Positions 6,183 to 8,645 of a DNA stretch of 8,645 bases are shown here, piece by piece (within the stretch, counting starts at the first letter, position 1; every line of letters begins with the position of its first letter). Below the pieces are notes generated by a model that saw only the letters and a program-made list of their open reading frames with translations, was not told where the DNA came from and did not search any database. A program made the position numbers and the translations under genes. The DNA is from Spirochaetaceae bacterium (GTDB taxonomy: Bacteria; Spirochaetota; Spirochaetia; DSM-27196; Salinispiraceae), in the NCBI GenBank assembly GCA_007129335.1, contig SKVS01000210.1:1-8645 (forward strand). Reading direction: 5' to 3'.

Positions 6183-7346
6183 TTGGCTGAGCACTATTCT
6201 GATCCCGATAAAATCCACCGTTACTCATACCATGGAATTGACCACTCTCTTGTTGACAAGGTACTAAAGCACTGGTGGAACCGGGCAATCAACCTCATAC
6301 CCCGAAGGATGCACCCCAATGCTGTTTCCCTCCTGGGAAACCTGGGATCCTGGGCTTCCTTTGCTATTTTAGCCTTCCTTATACCTGTCTTTGGTCCAGA
6401 ACACTCCTGGCTTTTCCTTCTTGCATTTCTGCTCAATTTCTTTTACAGCACTATGGATGCCCTGGACGGCATGCAGGCCCGAAGGCTCAAGGTAAGCGGA
6501 CCCTGTGGAGAATTTATTGACCACTGGTTCGACACCTTTAATGTTTTCTTCATACCCCTGGGACTCATGACCGCATTTCCGGTCATTCCTCCCTGGCTCA
6601 CCTACCTTGCTCTCCTGTCCATTCTCTTCAACGATTGGTATAATTATAAAGAGGTGGTGGACACCAATACCCTGTATTTTGCTCCCTTCTCTGCTCAGGA
6701 AGGCTTGGTAATTACCTGGATACTTATGATTGTTTTCTGGCTTACAGGATACGATTTCTGGGCCTCTTCCCACTCATCATTCGGGTTCCCCCCCATTCTT
6801 CTTTTGGCAAGCATAGCCACCCTGGGTTCATGGATTCTGGTTATTCCGGTTATCCTGCGCAACCGAAAAGGGTCAGGAAAATACGCCGGCGGAATGGTGC
6901 TCTCATACCTCCCCCTTCTCTGGTGGATCCTCGAAGCTCAAAGAATGGGACTAAGCAGGTTATTCTTGTTTCTGGGACTCTTCTGCCTGGGAATAACCGG
7001 GGCACGGTATGCCGGCGATCTTCTTCGTCATAGACTTTTTGGTCTCGATCACCGGGCCTACTACCTGGATACAGGATTAGCTGCCCTCATTTTGGCGGGA
7101 TTTATCATCCTGGCAAGACTGAATCATCTATCACCCGAACTGGCCCTGGGTCTGGGAATCATTGTTTTTCTGGTCAATGGATTGACAGCAATGGGATTGC
7201 AGTTTTTCCGCAGCCTTCGGCGAATACGCAAACTACTGGGGTTGGGAATCTTTGGCCCTGTTCTCAATAATCAGCCTGGTAACATACAACCTGGTAATAA
7301 ACAACCTGCTGACAATCCCAAAACCAACCCAGGTAAGGACAACTGA
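6183..7346 (+). CDS. CDP-alcohol phosphatidyltransferase, eukaryotic choline/ethanolamine phosphotransferase type
   Basis: The 387-residue integral membrane protein has the complete CDP-alcohol phosphotransferase signature: D92-x2-D95-G96-x2-A99-R100-x8-G109-x3-D113-x3-D117. These residues bind the metal and CDP-alcohol. The surroundings resemble the eukaryotic CPT1/EPT1/CEPT1 branch more than bacterial PgsA or PssA. There is an N-terminal HRYSYHGIDHSL element (12-23), then MHPNAVSLLG (43-52), DALDGMQARR (92-101) and a TNTLYFAPFSAQEG block (161-174). The length also matches (yeast CPT1 has about 390 residues). Some eight to ten membrane helices are predicted. The expected reaction is CDP-choline or CDP-ethanolamine plus diacylglycerol giving phospholipid and CMP at the inner membrane; the head group is not readable. 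TTG 6183 is the only possible start, because an in-frame stop lies at 6147-6149 and no other start codon comes before the conserved N-terminus. AGAGG (6171-6175) is 7 nt upstream. Confidence 0.85.
   Translation: MAEHYSDPDKIHRYSYHGIDHSLVDKVLKHWWNRAINLIPRRMHPNAVSLLGNLGSWASFAILAFLIPVFGPEHSWLFLLAFLLNFFYSTMDALDGMQARRLKVSGPCGEFIDHWFDTFNVFFIPLGLMTAFPVIPPWLTYLALLSILFNDWYNYKEVVDTNTLYFAPFSAQEGLVITWILMIVFWLTGYDFWASSHSSFGFPPILLLASIATLGSWILVIPVILRNRKGSGKYAGGMVLSYLPLLWWILEAQRMGLSRLFLFLGLFCLGITGARYAGDLLRHRLFGLDHRAYYLDTGLAALILAGFIILARLNHLSPELALGLGIIVFLVNGLTAMGLQFFRSLRRIRKLLGLGIFGPVLNNQPGNIQPGNKQPADNPKTNPGKDN
7272..7316 (+). repeat. Three tandem 15-bp repeats in the 3' end of the phosphotransferase gene
   Basis: Three consecutive 15-bp units start at 7272 (CAGCCTGGTAACATA), 7287 (CAACCTGGTAATAAA) and 7302 (CAACCTGCTGACAAT). 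They encode QPGNI, QPGNK and QPADN in the hydrophilic cytoplasmic or periplasmic tail after the last membrane helix. The third unit has drifted. This pattern suggests slippage expansion of a non-essential tail. Confidence 0.7.
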
Positions 7347-8285
7347 ATGCCCAAACTCTATTTTGCAACAGACATTCACGGATCGGATATATGCTGGAAG
7401 AAATTTCTCGGTGCAGCAAAGTACTACAACGCCGACATTCTTGTTCTCGGGGGCGACATGACCGGCAAAGCTATTGTCCCCCTGGTGAAAGATCCCATGG
7501 GATCTACTACCGGATGGCTTTTAGGATCGGAATATATTCTCGAAAGCCAGTCAGCAACACAGGAGTTCGCAGACCAGGTGAAAAGCAGGGGGTATTACCC
7601 CATATCCATGACAAAGGATGAGCGAAATCACTATGCCCAAAACCCCGATGCTCTGGATACCCGGTTCAAACAGGCAATTGCCGAAACCCTTGAACTATGG
7701 CTTTCCTGGATAGATGACCGTCTTGCACCCCATATTCCCCTGGTAGTCTGCCCCGGCAACGATGACCCGGAAGAAGTGGATCGGGTTCTTACGGGTTGCC
7801 ACCGGGTCATGAACGGGGAAGGCAGATTTTTGGATTTGGGTGATTTCTCCCTGGCTTCTACCGGTTGGGCGAATCCGACTCCCTGGAAAACCTACCGGGA
7901 AGAAACCGAACCCGACCTGGAAACCCGCCTCAGGAAAATGCTCCCCCAAACCATGAACCGAAAAACCACCATATTCAACTTCCACTGTCCTCCCTACGCT
8001 TCGGGTTTGGACGATGCACCGGAACTGGGGGAAGACCTTTCCATCAAGAATGCAGGCCAATCTACTGTTCCTGTGGGCAGCACCGCAGTACGCAAGATCA
8101 TAGAAGAATACCAACCCTTGTTGTCTCTCCACGGACATATTCATGAAGCCAAGGGATTGTGCAGAATAAAAAAAACCGTGGTGGTAAATCCGGGAAGTTT
8201 GTACGAACAGGGGATTCTTCAGGGCGGCTTGTTCGATATCCACCCGAAAAAGGGTCTCAGATCATGGGTTCTGGTAAGCGGATAG
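7347..8285 (+). CDS. Calcineurin-like metallophosphoesterase
   Basis: The 312-residue soluble protein has the full set of two-metal phosphoesterase motifs: D9-I-H11, G36-D37, G137-N138-D139, H213 in NFHCPP, and G263-H264-I-H266, with NPGSL (281-285) near the end. No signal peptide is visible, so it is probably cytoplasmic. The GD to GN distance is about 100 residues. That is longer than in compact members and implies an inserted, largely helical segment at roughly 45-125. ATG follows the upstream stop without any gap (TGAATG), with AAGGA (7335-7339) 7 nt before it, so it is almost certainly co-transcribed with the CDP-alcohol phosphotransferase. The pairing hints at a role in phospholipid or nucleotide-head-group turnover, for example hydrolysis of a phosphodiester or phosphomonoester intermediate. 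The substrate cannot be assigned from motifs. Confidence 0.85.
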   Translation: MPKLYFATDIHGSDICWKKFLGAAKYYNADILVLGGDMTGKAIVPLVKDPMGSTTGWLLGSEYILESQSATQEFADQVKSRGYYPISMTKDERNHYAQNPDALDTRFKQAIAETLELWLSWIDDRLAPHIPLVVCPGNDDPEEVDRVLTGCHRVMNGEGRFLDLGDFSLASTGWANPTPWKTYREETEPDLETRLRKMLPQTMNRKTTIFNFHCPPYASGLDDAPELGEDLSIKNAGQSTVPVGSTAVRKIIEEYQPLLSLHGHIHEAKGLCRIKKTVVVNPGSLYEQGILQGGLFDIHPKKGLRSWVLVSG

Positions 8286-8350
8286 GCTTGTAGGGTAGAA
8301 AAATGAATGGCCCCGGAGAGAAATCAACAAACTAACAAATCAAGAAATCA

Positions 8351-8359
8351 GGAGAAGGA
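8351..8359 (+). promoter_or_regulatory. Ribosome binding site for the permease gene
   Basis: GGAGAAGGA (8351-8359) places AAGGA 7 nt before ATG 8367. It supports this start and a separate translation start after the 81-bp gap that follows the phosphoesterase gene. No clear terminator or promoter was seen in that gap. Confidence 0.6.
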
Positions 8360-8366
8360 AAACATC

Positions 8367-8645
8367 ATGGAAAATCAGCCGAACATATTCCTCAGGAACG
8401 CCACTGGATTAGTCAGGTCATGGTCCATTATGGACGCATTCATCTACTCATTTTTTTCCATAAACCTCATTACCCTGGGTTTGTACATCATGAGCCAGGC
8501 CTGGTATTTTGAAGGGGGAATGATTCCCGCCCTCCTAATTGGGGCTTTGTTCATAATTCCAGAAATCATTGTCTATTCCGCCCTCATAGCCACCATGCCC
8601 CGGGCTGGGGGCGACTATGTATGGCAAAGCCGAATCCTGAACGGA
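8367..8645 (+). CDS. APC-superfamily amino-acid permease, N-terminal part (runs off the window)
   Basis: The first 93 codons are present and the frame is open to the window edge. The segment contains two membrane helices, about 22-43 and 52-75. These are followed by MPRAGGDYVWQSRIL (77-91), the characteristic loop after the second helix of amino acid/polyamine/organocation permeases. The opening residues (LRNATGLVRSWSIMDAF, 9-25) also fit the usual start of APC proteins. APC transporters import amino acids, polyamines or amines such as ethanolamine. With this little sequence the substrate cannot be told. It lies 81 bp downstream of the phosphoesterase on the same strand and could belong to the same operon. 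An amine substrate feeding head-group synthesis would fit, but this is only a suggestion. Confidence 0.8.
   Translation, partial: MENQPNIFLRNATGLVRSWSIMDAFIYSFFSINLITLGLYIMSQAWYFEGGMIPALLIGALFIIPEIIVYSALIATMPRAGGDYVWQSRILNG

Noticed and set aside
6058..6288. 76-codon - strand frame across the intergenic region and the phosphotransferase start
   Set aside because: It runs antisense into a conserved gene, has no domain-like features and no ribosome site, and is better explained as chance.
7695..8243. 182-codon - strand frame inside the metallophosphoesterase
   Set aside because: The + strand frame has all phosphoesterase motifs and tight operon spacing; the antisense frame shows no family features.
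8303..8335. Ten-codon frame (ATG to TAA) before the permease
   Set aside because: It is too short, with only a weak upstream purine stretch and no attenuator-like hairpin to make it a credible leader peptide.

Overview
The window looks like chromosomal DNA of a Gram-negative, respiring bacterium of roughly balanced GC. The left edge carries copper-delivery genes of the kind used to build the CuA centre of cytochrome c oxidase, which implies aerobic or microaerobic respiration. The phylum cannot be fixed from sequence alone. The eukaryotic-type CDP-alcohol phosphotransferase recalls the CDP-choline pathway known in Treponema, so a free-living spirochaete is a reasonable but low-confidence guess. 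No rRNA, tRNA, CRISPR array, insertion sequence or phage gene was seen.

Left block, + strand, 1-3119. The tail of a SCO-type copper chaperone overlaps (TAATG) a complete PCu(A)C periplasmic copper chaperone with the full H-X10-M-X21-H-X-M site. A 135-bp gap follows, with a good sigma70-like promoter whose -35 box lies in a near-perfect dyad. It leads into a translationally coupled pair: a DUF485 small membrane protein and a large ActP-like sodium/solute symporter. The symporter has about 240 extra residues, predicted periplasmic, between membrane segments 6 and 7.

Centre, - strand, 3139-5871. One long gene, convergent with the symporter, encodes a four-part membrane protein: an intact PHP phosphoesterase domain, a transmembrane helix, a periplasmic single-Cache sensor, a second helix, a PAS domain, and a DUF294/GlnD-like nucleotidyltransferase with its C-terminal partner domain. 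It is the most unusual object here. It looks like a membrane sensor carrying both a nucleotide-transfer domain and a phosphoester-cleaving domain. DUF294 proteins often lie beside acetate-type symporters, so control of the neighbouring symporter is an attractive inference.

Divergent control region, 5872-6182. This 311-bp stretch has no convincing gene. It holds two copies of a gapped 22-bp direct repeat 106 bp apart, a perfect -35 box (TTGACA) inside the second copy, and a nested inverted-repeat structure in the predicted leader of the rightward genes.

Right block, + strand, 6183-8645. A TTG-initiated, eukaryotic-type choline/ethanolamine phosphotransferase homologue directly abuts a calcineurin-like metallophosphoesterase. 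After 81 bp comes the start of an APC-family amino-acid permease that runs off the window. This suggests a phospholipid head-group operon, but the exact substrates cannot be read from the sequence.
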